DNA of 64,000 nucleotides, from contig JAFXSQ010000055.1 of the NCBI GenBank assembly GCA_017525525.1, forward strand, positions 1-64,000. Direction: 5' to 3'. Shown here in pieces: positions 7,237 to 16,111 of this stretch (positions are counted from its first letter, which is position 1; the number at the start of each line of letters is the position of its first letter). The position numbers and the translations under genes are program-made. The notes under the pieces were generated by a model. The model ran no database searches and was not told where the DNA came from. It saw only the letters and a list, made by a program, of their open reading frames with translations. The DNA is from Lachnospiraceae bacterium (lineage in GTDB: Bacteria > Bacillota > Clostridia > Lachnospirales > Lachnospiraceae).

Positions 7237-9732
7237 ATGAAGTCCATGCTTAGACGCACAACCCTTAGGGAAATACGGGGAAGCTTAGGAAGGTTCCTGG
7301 CTATATTCGGTATAATTGCGCTCGGCGTGGGCTTTTTCTGTGGAGTCAAAAGCACTACGCCGGCCATGGTGAAGACCATAAACGAGTTTATTATCGAGCA
7401 TGAGCTATTTGATTTCAGGCTTGTATCAACCATAGGCTGGGAGGAAGAGGATGTTAAATACTTCGCCGGGCTTGAGGGCGTGAGAAGCGCGCGGGGCTCA
7501 AATTCCGCCGATGCGATATTTATAAAGGATGACGAGACGGAGCTTGTGTTAAAGTGCCACAGCCTTCTTGAGGATATCAATACCGTGTCGGTTAAGGAGG
7601 GGAGACTGCCCGAAAGTGATGACGAGTGCATAATAGATTATCGCATGAATCAAAGGCCTAAGATAGGTGAGACGATAAAAGTATCCAAGAGTAACAAGGA
7701 GGATACAGTCGATTCATTTACCAATGAGGAGTACAAGGTGGTTGGTTATGCGGATGCGGTTTACTACATCAATTTCGAGAGAGGCTCAACATCTATCGGA
7801 AACGGCGGCGTGGACGGCTTTGTATACATTCTTCCGGAGGGCTTTGACGCGGATTATTATTCCGAGATTTTCGTCAAGCTTGACCATGATTATGAAATAT
7901 ATTCAAAGGAATATGAGCAGCTTATTGACGGGTGTACCGATTATTGGGAGCAGGAGACGAAAAAGACTGCTCAGGCGCGGTATGACAGGATAATGGAGAA
8001 GCTTGAACATGAGCTTATTCCTGCGCTTATTCTGCTTGCGGGTGACTACCTGGGAATTCCCGATCCGCCGGAGACCTTTGTGTTAGGCAGAAATACTAAT
8101 ATCGGTTATTCCTGCTTTGAGAGCGATTCCAAGATAGTTGGACAGGTGGCGAAGGTTTTCCCTGTCTTCTTCATACTTGTCGCAGCCCTTGTGTGTATGA
8201 CAACCATGAGCCGCATGGTGGAGGAGCAGAGGATGCAGATCGGAACATTAAAAGCCCTCGGTTATTCGGATGCGAAGATTATGGGCAAGTATATGTTCTA
8301 TTCGGGAAGCGCTGCCTTCCTGGGCGCGGTGCTCGGATATTTTGCGGGAATCATTATAATTCCGAAGGTTATCTGGGTTACATATAAGCTGATGTATATC
8401 ACTCTTCCTTTGAAGCTTCCCATAGATGTAACACTGATTCTGCTTTCGCTTTTTGCGGCTTTCCTTTGCTCGGTTGGCGTTACATTTCTCTCGTGTCGCG
8501 CGGCGCTCTTTTCGCAGGCTGCAACACTAATGAGGCCCAAGGCTCCGAAGACCGGAAAGAGGGTGCTTTTAGAGCGTGTGGGCTTTGTGTGGAATCGGAT
8601 GAAGTTTTTAAACAAGGTTTCCTACCGGAACATATTCAGGTACAAGAGAAGGCTTCTTATGATGCTTCTCGGCGTGAGCGGATGCACAGCTCTTTGCATG
8701 ACGGGCTTTGGCTTAAACGATTCCATAGCAGGCTTCGCGAAGATGCAGTATGAGGAGATACAGATTGCGGATGCCTCTCTTACGTATGACGGAGGAAAGA
8801 ACGAGGTTTTACCGGAGAGCCTTAAAGCAAAGCTTGACGAGCTCTCCTGCGAGTATACTGTGCTTCAGGAATCTTCATGGGACCTGGTGACGGGGGATAA
8901 GGTGAAGAGTGTAAATGTAGTGACGCCCTTTACCTACGAAGGCCTTGAACGATTTATGATTATCAACGATAAAAACGGCGAACCGCTTCCGGCGCCGGGC
9001 TTAAACGAGCTTTTGATAAGCGAGAGCATAGCTTCAAGGTACGAGCTTAAAAAGGGTGATAAGGTCATCTTAAGAAATGAGGACTTAAAGGAGATAGATG
9101 CGACTATAGCCGGCGTCTTTGAGAACCATGTCTATAATTATGTGTTCATGTCGGCAGAGACGCTGAACGCAGTGTATAAGAACAAAATCAATTTCAACGG
9201 TCTCTATGTGAACTACCCGGAGGGCGGGGACATATACAAGCTTTCTGCCGGGCTTAGCGACAATGAGCATGTGTCATACCTGACGATATTCGAGGATTTC
9301 AAGAACAGGATTACGAAGATGATGGACAGCCTGAAGCTGGTGGTGCTTGTGGTTATCGTTTGCGCTGCGGGACTTTTCTTCATAGTGCTTTACAACCTCA
9401 CGAACATCAATATAACCGAGAGGTTAAGGGAGATAGCAACCGTCAAGGTGCTGGGCTTCTACGACAGGGAGACCAACCGTTATGTCCTGAAGGAAAATCT
9501 GGTACTGACCGTGCTCGGGGCGCTTCTTGGGTTGTGGCTCGGGATTTGGCTGCACCGATTTGTTATGTCTAACATAGTAGTCGATATGGTATTCTTCAGG
9601 GTATACATTGCGCCTGTAAGCTTCGGATTGAGTATCGTGATGACTCTTGTTTTTAACTGGTTTGTGAACTTGGTCATGAAGAGAAAGATATATGTGATCA
9701 ATATGGCTGAATCGTTAAAATCCGTAGAATAA
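7237..9732 (+). CDS. ABC transporter permease with two FtsX-like domains
   Basis: Membrane partner of the preceding ATPase, about 831 residues. One N-terminal helix (LGRFLAIFGIIALGVGFFCGV) is followed by a large extracytoplasmic domain (about 45-300). Then come three helices forming the first FtsX core with the coupling segment EQRMQIGTLKALGYSDAKI, another anchoring helix after the LNKVSYRNIFRYKRRL motif, and a second extracytoplasmic domain. The last FtsX core carries ITERLREIATVKVLGFYDRET. I place the start at ATG 7237, five bases after the ATPase stop. A TTG at 7222 overlapping the ATPase gene is possible but has no better ribosome site. Long MacB-type permeases with two cores usually act as a single polypeptide pair with the ATPase. 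Confidence 0.9.
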   Translation: MKSMLRRTTLREIRGSLGRFLAIFGIIALGVGFFCGVKSTTPAMVKTINEFIIEHELFDFRLVSTIGWEEEDVKYFAGLEGVRSARGSNSADAIFIKDDETELVLKCHSLLEDINTVSVKEGRLPESDDECIIDYRMNQRPKIGETIKVSKSNKEDTVDSFTNEEYKVVGYADAVYYINFERGSTSIGNGGVDGFVYILPEGFDADYYSEIFVKLDHDYEIYSKEYEQLIDGCTDYWEQETKKTAQARYDRIMEKLEHELIPALILLAGDYLGIPDPPETFVLGRNTNIGYSCFESDSKIVGQVAKVFPVFFILVAALVCMTTMSRMVEEQRMQIGTLKALGYSDAKIMGKYMFYSGSAAFLGAVLGYFAGIIIIPKVIWVTYKLMYITLPLKLPIDVTLILLSLFAAFLCSVGVTFLSCRAALFSQAATLMRPKAPKTGKRVLLERVGFVWNRMKFLNKVSYRNIFRYKRRLLMMLLGVSGCTALCMTGFGLNDSIAGFAKMQYEEIQIADASLTYDGGKNEVLPESLKAKLDELSCEYTVLQESSWDLVTGDKVKSVNVVTPFTYEGLERFMIINDKNGEPLPAPGLNELLISESIASRYELKKGDKVILRNEDLKEIDATIAGVFENHVYNYVFMSAETLNAVYKNKINFNGLYVNYPEGGDIYKLSAGLSDNEHVSYLTIFEDFKNRITKMMDSLKLVVLVVIVCAAGLFFIVLYNLTNINITERLREIATVKVLGFYDRETNRYVLKENLVLTVLGALLGLWLGIWLHRFVMSNIVVDMVFFRVYIAPVSFGLSIVMTLVFNWFVNLVMKRKIYVINMAESLKSVE

Positions 9733-9764
9733 AATGATGAGTTTATATGCGTGTGCAAAAGAAT

Positions 9765-9838
9765 CGGGCATGCTGAAAGCATGCCCGTAGCGCCGCGAGC
9801 GTGTGCATAAAAAAACGAGCATGCTGAAAGCATGCCCG
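9765..9838 (-). terminator. Tandem duplicated terminator-like hairpins downstream of tRNA-Leu
   Basis: Two nearly identical hairpins, CGGGCATGCT-GAA-AGCATGCCCG at 9765-9787 and CGAGCATGCT-GAA-AGCATGCCCG at 9816-9838, sit in a direct repeat of about 50 bp whose other shared part is GCGTGTGCA (9749-9757 and 9799-9807). Read on the minus strand, the second hairpin is followed by a T7 run (9809-9815), a good intrinsic terminator for the tRNA. The first would be a backup. On the plus strand they could also stop transcripts from the ABC permease. Confidence 0.7.
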
Positions 9839-9843
9839 CTGCC

Positions 9844-9926
9844 TGCCGGTGGTGGGACTTGAACCCACACGCGGTTACCCGCAACAGATTTTGAGTCTGC
9901 ATCGTCTGCCATTCCGACACACCGGC
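9844..9926 (-). tRNA. tRNA-Leu, anticodon CAA
   Basis: On the minus strand the acceptor 5' arm GCCGGTG pairs with CACCGGC near the 3' end. The anticodon stem is CAGA/TCTG around loop CTCAAAA, giving anticodon CAA. A long variable arm (TTGCGGGTAACCGCG) marks a class II tRNA, and the T-arm is GTGGGTTCAAGTCCCAC. The 3' CCA is not encoded. It decodes UUG leucine codons. It lies alone in reverse orientation between two plus-strand operons, with terminator hairpins directly downstream. Confidence 0.95.
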
Positions 9927-9992
9927 TTATTAAAACGCACTACAAGTTTATATCACAATCGGAGTTTTTTGTCAATAAAGCATCCTAATATG

Positions 9993-10021
9993 TTTACACA
10001 CGGGCTGATATATGGTAAAAT
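9993..10021 (+). promoter_or_regulatory. Sigma-A-like promoter of the chemoreceptor operon
   Basis: TTTACA (9993-9998), a 17-bp spacer and TAAAAT (10016-10021) lie 60 bp before the start codon at 10084. The fit to the vegetative consensus is good (5/6 at each box). Confidence 0.6.
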
Positions 10022-10083
10022 ATCACATATATGTGCCCGGTGGGCATGTGGAAATTACTATATTTATTTACGGGAGGTAGCAT

Positions 10084-11601
10084 ATGGGTGAGGATCAAAG
10101 ACAAAGAGACAGGGCAGCGTTAGAGGAGCTCGCCTCACAATCCGAGATTGCCATAGCCAACAGGGCGGCAACTTGGGCGGTAACGGTTATTAATCTTGTA
10201 ATTATAGCAGCATATATACTTGAGGTAGTCAAAGGTAACAGAACCGTAGGCTATGTTGCCATAGCAGTTGCGCTTGCATTGCTGCCGATAGTTTCTTCAT
10301 GGTTCTTCTACATGAAGGACGAGGAGTCGGAGATAGTAAAGCATACGGTTGCAAGCGGTTTCTCGCTGATGTACATGTATGTTCTTTTCACCGCAAGCAA
10401 TCCTCTTGTATTTACCTACGTTATACCTCTTATGGTAATAGTTACGCTTTACAGTAATCAGAAATATCAGACAATAATCGGTGTTTCGGCCGCAGGCGTT
10501 AATATTATCGATGTTATAAGACAGGCCATGAACAATCCGGATTCGTCACAGGTCGTTACCATGGAGATACAGGGACTTCTGATGGTTCTTATTGCAGCTT
10601 ATTTTGTTCTTTCATCTGTAAAATCGGCACAGTATGACAAGATAAGACGTGCAAGGCTCCTGGTTGAGCAGGGCAAGACAGAGCAGATACTTATGGATGT
10701 GCTTGATGTGTCGGGCAAGATGACTGACACGGTATCAAATGTATCAAATGAGATGGAAAGCCTGAGACGTTCCGTTGAAAGCACTGTTCAGTCCATGAAT
10801 GAGGTTAACCTCGGTACCTCCGAGTCCTCGGATGCTATACAGGGCCAGCTCATGATGACAGAGCAGATACAGGAGCATATCAAGCTTGTTGAAGAGGTTT
10901 CGCAGACACTTAATCAGAGAGTTCAGACAACCTTTGATGCGGTTGAAGCCGGCAGGCAGAATATCAATCGTATGGATAATCTTACCGACCAGGTTGATAC
11001 AGCCGGTAAGGATGTTGCAACGGCTATTCATACATTTAAGGATAAGGCTTCACAGATGAATAACATCACGGAGATGATCCAGAGTGTTGCTTCACAGACA
11101 AGCCTGCTTGCGCTCAATGCTTCGATTGAGGCGGCCCGCGCCGGTGAGGCAGGCAGAGGTTTCTCGGTTGTTGCTACCGAGATTTCAAATCTTTCGGGTC
11201 AGACGACGGATGCAACAAATGATATTAACAGACTCATCCAGGATATCACCTCCCAGATAGACACCATGGTTGCTACAATCGAGCACCTTATCAAGGTCGG
11301 TGAGGATGAGAGCAGATGCGCGGAAGAAACCGCCAAGAGCTTCGGAGTTATATCCGAGAATGTGGACGATATTCACAATCAGTCCAATACATTGGATGAG
11401 CTTGTGGATAAGCTTGCAAAGTCCAATGAAGAGATTATGCGCAGCATAGAGACCATATCGGCCATGACTGAGGAGGTTACGGCTCATGCTACCGAGACTC
11501 TTAATATAAGCGAGAACAACCAGGATATTGTTACACATATCAATGAACTTGTTGAAGATCTTAACAATGATGCAGAGGAGCTTAAGTCACATACAGACTG
11601 A
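10084..11601 (+). CDS. Methyl-accepting chemotaxis protein with a multi-pass membrane sensor
   Basis: A 505-residue chemoreceptor. The N-terminal part (about 27-180) has around six hydrophobic helices with no sizeable extracytoplasmic ligand domain and no evident HAMP. After a short linker comes the long cytoplasmic coiled coil, whose hairpin tip reads [30 protein letters not shown] in overlapping pieces (residues about 336-365). This is the CheA/CheW contact region. Methylatable Glu/Gln pairs are plausible in the flanking helices. The sensor type suggests detection of membrane state or a hydrophobic or intracellular cue. GGGAGG precedes the start. Its TGA stop overlaps the ATG of the SGNH hydrolase (TGATG), which is unusual company for a chemoreceptor. 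Confidence 0.93.
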   Translation: MGEDQRQRDRAALEELASQSEIAIANRAATWAVTVINLVIIAAYILEVVKGNRTVGYVAIAVALALLPIVSSWFFYMKDEESEIVKHTVASGFSLMYMYVLFTASNPLVFTYVIPLMVIVTLYSNQKYQTIIGVSAAGVNIIDVIRQAMNNPDSSQVVTMEIQGLLMVLIAAYFVLSSVKSAQYDKIRRARLLVEQGKTEQILMDVLDVSGKMTDTVSNVSNEMESLRRSVESTVQSMNEVNLGTSESSDAIQGQLMMTEQIQEHIKLVEEVSQTLNQRVQTTFDAVEAGRQNINRMDNLTDQVDTAGKDVATAIHTFKDKASQMNNITEMIQSVASQTSLLALNASIEAARAGEAGRGFSVVATEISNLSGQTTDATNDINRLIQDITSQIDTMVATIEHLIKVGEDESRCAEETAKSFGVISENVDDIHNQSNTLDELVDKLAKSNEEIMRSIETISAMTEEVTAHATETLNISENNQDIVTHINELVEDLNNDAEELKSHTD

Positions 11602-12503
11602 TGAAGGCCTTTAAGAGATTATTTTTAATAATGGATATTGTGATGGCGGTGGTTATACTTTTTATAACCGCCGTCCATTTTATGCCCGCAGATGTTAGGG
11701 AGCTCTCGGAGGATGAGAAGAGCGGAATGTCTTATCTTAAGAGACTCGAGTCTCAGGACGTGCTTGAGGTGGAGCGGATCAGAAGCGAGAAAAGGCGCGA
11801 GCAGATTAAGGCTGAGAGGGACGAAAGGGTAGCCAGGCTGACGGACGGCAGCACGGATGTGTGGTCGTTGTTTGAGGATTATTCCATTATGGGAGATTCC
11901 CGTGCCGTTGGCTTTTATTATCATGACTTTTTGCCTAAGGACAGGGTGATTGCGGACGGAGGCTGGACCATAAGGGACATAGAGCCTAACATAGACAGCG
12001 TGAGGGCTGTCTCTCCTGATCATGTGTACCTGTGCTTCGGCTTAAATGATGTGTCCATCGGATACTGGGACACGCCTGAGGAGTATGTGAAGGAGTTCTC
12101 GGAGATACTCGACAGACTTAAAACAGAACTGCCGGGTGTTACATTTTATGTGAATTCTATACTGCCGGCCACAGACCCCGCCTTTGACCTTATGAGCGAG
12201 TGGAGGAACATACCGGACTTTTCGAAGGCGGTAAAGAAGATGTGTAAGGAAAAGGGCATCCCCTTTGTGGACTGCGATGAGCTGATGAGGGAGCATGCGG
12301 ACCTTTACGACATAGACGGAATACATGTGAAGAAGGAATTCTATCAGTACTGGGCGGCGAATATGATCATCACCTGGTATGATGTGGAGGCAGGGCTTTA
12401 CGAGAATGACTTGCCGGACACGGAGATTAAAGCGAGCGGAACAGATGCAGAACGAAACGACGACAAGAACAACGGAACAGAGGAAGAAAAAGAAGACGAA
12501 TAG
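11601..12503 (+). CDS. SGNH/GDSL-type hydrolase, membrane anchored
   Basis: The 300-residue protein has an N-terminal signal anchor (about 7-27), a charged helical linker and an SGNH hydrolase domain. Visible blocks are MGDSRA with nucleophile Ser100, the block III FGLNDV (about 147-152), and DGIHV with Asp239 and His242. Such enzymes transfer or remove acyl groups on extracellular glycans. It opens a four-gene set with a DUF4358 protein, an MBOAT acyltransferase and a DHHW protein, a combination associated with O-acylation of surface polysaccharide. The C-terminus is an acidic/Lys tail (GTEEEKEDE) that overlaps the next gene. Translation is probably coupled to the chemoreceptor through TGATG. 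Confidence 0.85.
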   Translation: MKAFKRLFLIMDIVMAVVILFITAVHFMPADVRELSEDEKSGMSYLKRLESQDVLEVERIRSEKRREQIKAERDERVARLTDGSTDVWSLFEDYSIMGDSRAVGFYYHDFLPKDRVIADGGWTIRDIEPNIDSVRAVSPDHVYLCFGLNDVSIGYWDTPEEYVKEFSEILDRLKTELPGVTFYVNSILPATDPAFDLMSEWRNIPDFSKAVKKMCKEKGIPFVDCDELMREHADLYDIDGIHVKKEFYQYWAANMIITWYDVEAGLYENDLPDTEIKASGTDAERNDDKNNGTEEEKEDE

Positions 12504-12993
12504 CATTCAGTCGGGGAACAGCTTTCTCTGGTATTCTCTGATTAAGCTGGTTGCCCTCGGGGGCATAGTGTTCTTTGTGTATCTTTCTTTTGCGGGCAAG
12601 GGCGTGAGCGGTACCGACTTTGAGACCATGAAGAAGGGCGTTGTCGCGGCTGTCGACACAGGCGCCATGATTGAGGCTGACAATCAGATGATAAAGAGGC
12701 TTTACGGGATAGATCCGAACGAGTATGACGGAGTTGTGCTTTACTATCCGAGCACGAACATGGGAGCCGAGGAGGTGTTCCTTGCCAAGCTGAAGAGCGC
12801 CGAGCAGAGAGAAGAAGTTAAGGCTGCCATAGAGGGCAGGCTTGCATCGCAGAAGAAGAGCTTTGATGGCTATGGCACAAACCAGACAGAGCTGCTCAAC
12901 AACAGTGTGGTAAGAGTTGAGGGCAATTACGCGCTCTTTGTGGTTGCGGAGGATCCGACGAAGGCCTCCGGAGAGTTCACGAGGTTGTTCTGA
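12445..12993 (+). CDS. DUF4358-type membrane protein of the O-acylation cassette
   Basis: About 182 residues: a basic N-terminus (Arg/Lys/Thr-rich), one transmembrane helix (LIKLVALGGIVFFVYLSF) and an extracytoplasmic domain. The domain's segments MIEADNQMIKRLYGIDP, YYPSTNMGAEEVFLAKL and the closing NNSVVRVEGNYALFVVAEDP fit DUF4358. The role is unknown; the family recurs beside MBOAT and DHHW genes. I choose ATG 12445 (AGCGAGCGGA upstream) because the longer frame from 12379 starts with residues unlike the family. The chosen start overlaps the SGNH gene by 59 bp in another frame. Confidence 0.75.
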   Translation: MQNETTTRTTEQRKKKKTNSIQSGNSFLWYSLIKLVALGGIVFFVYLSFAGKGVSGTDFETMKKGVVAAVDTGAMIEADNQMIKRLYGIDPNEYDGVVLYYPSTNMGAEEVFLAKLKSAEQREEVKAAIEGRLASQKKSFDGYGTNQTELLNNSVVRVEGNYALFVVAEDPTKASGEFTRLF

Positions 12994-13008
12994 GTGTACT
13001 GTGTGGTT

Positions 13009-13095
13009 CATTATGCGTTGCGTTATTCTGAGTGTGCTTTGTCACTCTGAACGCTCTGTGTCATGACTTAAGCGAAGCGAAGAATCTTTTAATAG
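13009..13095. repeat. Dispersed inverted-repeat element, copy 2
   Basis: Contains CGTTATTCTGAGTGTGC, GTCACTCTGAACGCTCTG and CATGACTTAAGCGAAGCGAAGAATCTTTT. These are degenerate arms of the same GTCATyCTGAgCG...GAAGAATCTT family seen at 5073, 14497 and 26893. It occupies the gap between the DUF4358 gene and the MBOAT gene. Confidence 0.65.
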
Positions 13096-13122
13096 TTTAT
13101 CAGTAATCCGGAGAATTACAGG

Positions 13123-14475
13123 ATGTCTTTTAACAGTGTTTCATTCTTATTTTTGATATTGCCGGCGACCGTGTTGCTTTACTGCCTTATATCCGGCAGG
13201 GGCAAGCTCGCGGTCATGTTCATAACGGGACTACTGTTCTACGGCTGGGGAGGGCCGAAGGACCTTCTTTTGCTGCTTCTCACAATAGCTTTTCATTACG
13301 GCGCCGGAGCGGAGCTGTATTATCTTAAAGCCGGAAAGAGGGATAAGCAGGCAAAGCTTATGCTTATCTTTGCGGTTGCCTGTGATGTGGCGCTTTTATG
13401 CATATATAAGTACAGCGGAGCGGGGCTGCCCCTCGGAATATCCTTCTACACCTTCTCGGAGCTGTCTTATCTGTTCGACATCTATTACGGCAAGGCGGAG
13501 GCGGAGAAGAATCCCTTCAAGCTCTCGCTCTATGTGTCATTCTTTCCGAAGATTACCTCGGGTCCTATCGTTAAATACAAGGACTTTTCCGAACAGCTCG
13601 ATGAGCTTCGGTTTGATTTTGACAATATTTCCGACGGCACGGCGCTTTTTGTGCAGGGCATGTTCAAGAAGGTTCTGATTGCAGATAACCTTGGCGTTGC
13701 CTTTGCAAATGTTCAGGAGCTCAATCTGATATCCGGCGCTACGGCCTGGCTCGGGATGATATTCTATTCCCTGCAGCTATATTATGATTTCTCGGGTTAT
13801 TCGGATATGGCTATAGGACTTGCGAAGATATTTGGCTTTAACTTCGATAAGAACTTTGATTATCCGTATATGTCGAAGAATGTGTCCGAATTCTGGCGTA
13901 GGTGGCACATATCCCTCGGCGCCTGGTTCAGGGATTATGTCTATATTCCGCTCGGGGGCAACCGGGTAAGCAGCGGACTGCTATTCAGAAACCTGCTTGT
14001 GGTATGGCTGCTGACGGGTATATGGCACGGTTCCACGGGAAACTTCGTGTTCTGGGGACTGTACCACGGTTTCTTTGTTATACTTGAAAGATTTGTGATA
14101 AAGGATCTCTTTGATGAGGTTCCCGCATTTATAAGGATACTTGTCACGGACTTTATTGCTTTTGTCGGGTGGGTGTTCTTCTTCTCGCCATCGCTTGCGG
14201 ACGGGTTTTATTATGTGTGGCAGATGTTCGGCGCAGACGGCTTGGGCTTCTTCGACAGGACGGCATTCTTCCTGTTCTTCGATAATCTGTTCCTGCTGAT
14301 TGCGGCGGTTGCATTTGCGACGCCTTATCCGAAGAAGCTGCACGACAAGCTGGCCTACGAGAAAGGCGGAGTTTGGAGAGTGCTGTCGGTGGTTGCAGCG
14401 GTAGCGCTGATGCTGCTTTCGGTATCGGGTATCATAGGAAGCACATACACGACGTTCCTGTACTTTAAATTCTGA
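13123..14475 (+). CDS. MBOAT family O-acyltransferase (AlgI/DltB type)
   Basis: A 450-residue polytopic membrane enzyme expected to move acyl groups, usually acetyl, across the membrane for attachment to surface polysaccharide or wall polymer. Key motifs are FWRRWHISLGAWFRDYVYIPLGG (His262 within it, quoted only as the family landmark) and GIWHGSTGNFVFWGLYHG, whose His302 aligns with the invariant MBOAT histidine. Many hydrophobic helices surround them. It sits between the DUF4358 gene and the DHHW gene. Together with the SGNH hydrolase these match AlgI/AlgJ/AlgX-like or PatA/PatB-like logic. The acceptor polymer is not evident, because no polysaccharide synthesis genes lie in the window. Confidence 0.92.
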   Translation: MSFNSVSFLFLILPATVLLYCLISGRGKLAVMFITGLLFYGWGGPKDLLLLLLTIAFHYGAGAELYYLKAGKRDKQAKLMLIFAVACDVALLCIYKYSGAGLPLGISFYTFSELSYLFDIYYGKAEAEKNPFKLSLYVSFFPKITSGPIVKYKDFSEQLDELRFDFDNISDGTALFVQGMFKKVLIADNLGVAFANVQELNLISGATAWLGMIFYSLQLYYDFSGYSDMAIGLAKIFGFNFDKNFDYPYMSKNVSEFWRRWHISLGAWFRDYVYIPLGGNRVSSGLLFRNLLVVWLLTGIWHGSTGNFVFWGLYHGFFVILERFVIKDLFDEVPAFIRILVTDFIAFVGWVFFFSPSLADGFYYVWQMFGADGLGFFDRTAFFLFFDNLFLLIAAVAFATPYPKKLHDKLAYEKGGVWRVLSVVAAVALMLLSVSGIIGSTYTTFLYFKF

Positions 14476-14496
14476 CAGAAAGAGGATGAAGCTCCT

Positions 14497-14562
14497 TTGT
14501 GCGTTGCCCTCAGGATGACAGCTGAATTCACGTGTCATTCTGAACGAAGTGAAGAATTTTAA
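14497..14562. repeat. Dispersed inverted-repeat element, copy 3
   Basis: CCTTTGTGCGTTGCCCTCAG followed by GATGACAG forms the reverse arm, and TGTCATTCTGAACGAAGTG plus AAGAATTTT the forward arm, separated by a short GCTGAATTCAC centre. The two can fold into one hairpin. It lies between the MBOAT and DHHW genes of one cassette. Confidence 0.75.
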
Positions 14563-14596
14563 TAAACACACTTAATAAATACATATAATATATATA

Positions 14597-15796
14597 ATGA
14601 AAGAGATTAAAAACGAAGAATTGAAGAAGGAAGAGGAGTTCTCTCAGAGAAGCAGACATCATCAGGATGTCAGCATTATTTTCTATACCCTTTTGTTCGT
14701 AGTGGTGATAATCAATCTTTTTGTGCCGAACAAGGCTTACTCCGATGAGGAGAACAGAAGCTTAAAGCAGTTCCCGGATATCAAGCTTTCGGCTTTTGCC
14801 GACGGAAGCTTCTTTGAGGATTTCGAGGACTATTATTCGGACCAGTTTCTGATGAGAAATGTGTGGATACGGATGAAGTTCTATACCCAGTATGTAGTGG
14901 GTAAGCGAGAGTTCTCGGATGTATATGTCGGAACGGGAGATTATCTTCTTACCGCTCCTACCGCGCCCGACAAGGATGCGCTTAAGGGTACGGTGGACGG
15001 TATCAATACATTTACGGAAAGCTATCCGGATGTGAATATGTATACGATCATCGTTCCGGATGCGGCTGCGGTAATGAAGGAGAAGCTGCCAGTGGGCGCG
15101 CCGGTTAACGACCAGCTCGCGGAGATTGACAGCTTTGTCAAGAAGCTTGATACGCGTATTCAGCCGGTGGATGCGGCCTTTGCCTTAAGAAATGCCTATA
15201 AGACCAGCAAACGCGGAGACCTTTACTACCACACCGACCATCACTGGACAAGCGAGGGCGCATTGACCGTGTTCAATACCGCGGCGCCGATACTCGGACT
15301 TGACAATTCGGGCGTGGCATACATTTCGCACACCGTTACCGAAGACTTCAAGGGCACGCTTTCTTCGCGAAGCGGAGACATGCGCTCAAGCGATGTGATC
15401 AATGTCTACGAGCCTATAGGAACTGACGTGATATATACCGTGAATTACCCGGACGAAGGAATAAAAACACGTTCGATGTTCAACAGGGAGATGCTTGAAA
15501 AGAAGGATAAGTACACAGTCTTCTTCGGCGGAAACCACGCCTTGGTAGAGATTGAAACTACAGCCGACACGGGTCGGAGCCTGCTCATTTTCAAGGATTC
15601 CTACGCCAATTCCTTTGTGCAGTTTTTGACTCCGTACTTCGACCGCATAGTGCTTATCGATCCTCGTTACTATTACGATAATGTCGGCATGGCGATGAGC
15701 AGCTACGGTGTGACGGATGTGCTGTTCCTCTACAGCGCGGACATACTTTTTTCGGATACGGCTCTCGCGGATACACTGCAAACGGCGGGGGATTAG
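14597..15796 (+). CDS. DHHW family protein (AlgJ/AlgX-like SGNH acyltransferase)
   Basis: The 399-residue protein has an N-terminal cytoplasmic tail, one membrane anchor (IIFYTLLFVVVIINLFV) and an extracytoplasmic SGNH-like domain. The name-giving motif is present in YHTDHHWTSEGA (Asp214, His215, His216, Trp217). A Ser-containing IFKDSYANSFVQFL segment matches the family's nucleophile block, and RIVLIDPRYYY follows. It likely completes acyl transfer to an exported glycan together with the MBOAT enzyme. The ATG at 14597 lacks a clear Shine-Dalgarno (upstream is AT-rich ACATATAATATATATA), so translation may be weak or use another signal. Confidence 0.88.
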   Translation: MKEIKNEELKKEEEFSQRSRHHQDVSIIFYTLLFVVVIINLFVPNKAYSDEENRSLKQFPDIKLSAFADGSFFEDFEDYYSDQFLMRNVWIRMKFYTQYVVGKREFSDVYVGTGDYLLTAPTAPDKDALKGTVDGINTFTESYPDVNMYTIIVPDAAAVMKEKLPVGAPVNDQLAEIDSFVKKLDTRIQPVDAAFALRNAYKTSKRGDLYYHTDHHWTSEGALTVFNTAAPILGLDNSGVAYISHTVTEDFKGTLSSRSGDMRSSDVINVYEPIGTDVIYTVNYPDEGIKTRSMFNREMLEKKDKYTVFFGGNHALVEIETTADTGRSLLIFKDSYANSFVQFLTPYFDRIVLIDPRYYYDNVGMAMSSYGVTDVLFLYSADILFSDTALADTLQTAGD

Positions 15797-15875
15797 AAGG
15801 TATACGTGAATATAAGTCCTTTCAGTAAAGAGATAGTGTGTGATAGTGCACTGAATTGTAGATGTAAAATAGCCA

Positions 15876-15905
15876 TTGACAAGTTTTTTTTCGTAGTGAT
15901 ACATT
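15876..15905 (+). promoter_or_regulatory. Promoter upstream of the 31-codon gene
   Basis: A perfect TTGACA (15876-15881) is followed after 18 bp by TACATT (15900-15905). It lies about 35 bp before a full AGGAGG and the ATG at 15940. This combination supports the short frame being expressed. Confidence 0.5.
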
Positions 15906-15939
15906 CTACATAATATATATTTATAGGAGGATTTTTGTT

Positions 15940-16035
15940 ATGCGTAAACGGGTGATTAGTTTTCTGATTTCTTTGGTACTTCTCACGGGCTTGCTTTCTC
16001 GCGCAGTGGGTTTTGCCGGGATGTTTTCTTGGTAG
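15940..16035 (+). CDS. 31-residue signal-peptide-like or small membrane protein
   Basis: ATG 15940 follows TATAGGAGG at ideal distance. The frame encodes MRKRVISFLISLVLL, then TGLLSRAVGFAGMFSW, then TAG at 16033. It has a positive start, a hydrophobic core of about 15 residues and a possible AxA-like cleavage region (VGFA). It closely resembles the signal peptide of the secreted protein at 31998 (MGKRIISLIITVALV). Either it is a small secreted or membrane peptide, or it is the 5' end of a lost exported-protein gene. A promoter and a strong ribosome site are intact, favouring real translation. No similar short gene of known function is recognised. Confidence 0.5.
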   Translation: MRKRVISFLISLVLLTGLLSRAVGFAGMFSW

Positions 16036-16051
16036 TTGTGTGATTTTTCGG

Positions 16052-16080
16052 TTGATTATATACGCCTGAAGTGGTATACT
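16052..16080 (+). promoter_or_regulatory. Promoter of the HExxH protein gene
   Basis: TTGATT (16052-16057), a 17-bp spacer and TATACT (16075-16080) are placed about 30 bp before the start codon at 16112. Good fit to the vegetative consensus. Confidence 0.6.
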
Positions 16081-16111
16081 TGAACCAACTATAAGCAGAG
16101 GGGTGTTGCGT

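Noticed and set aside
9849..10091. 80-codon plus-strand frame after the ABC permease
   Set aside because: It runs through the tRNA-Leu gene and the chemoreceptor promoter, so it cannot be a sensible protein gene.
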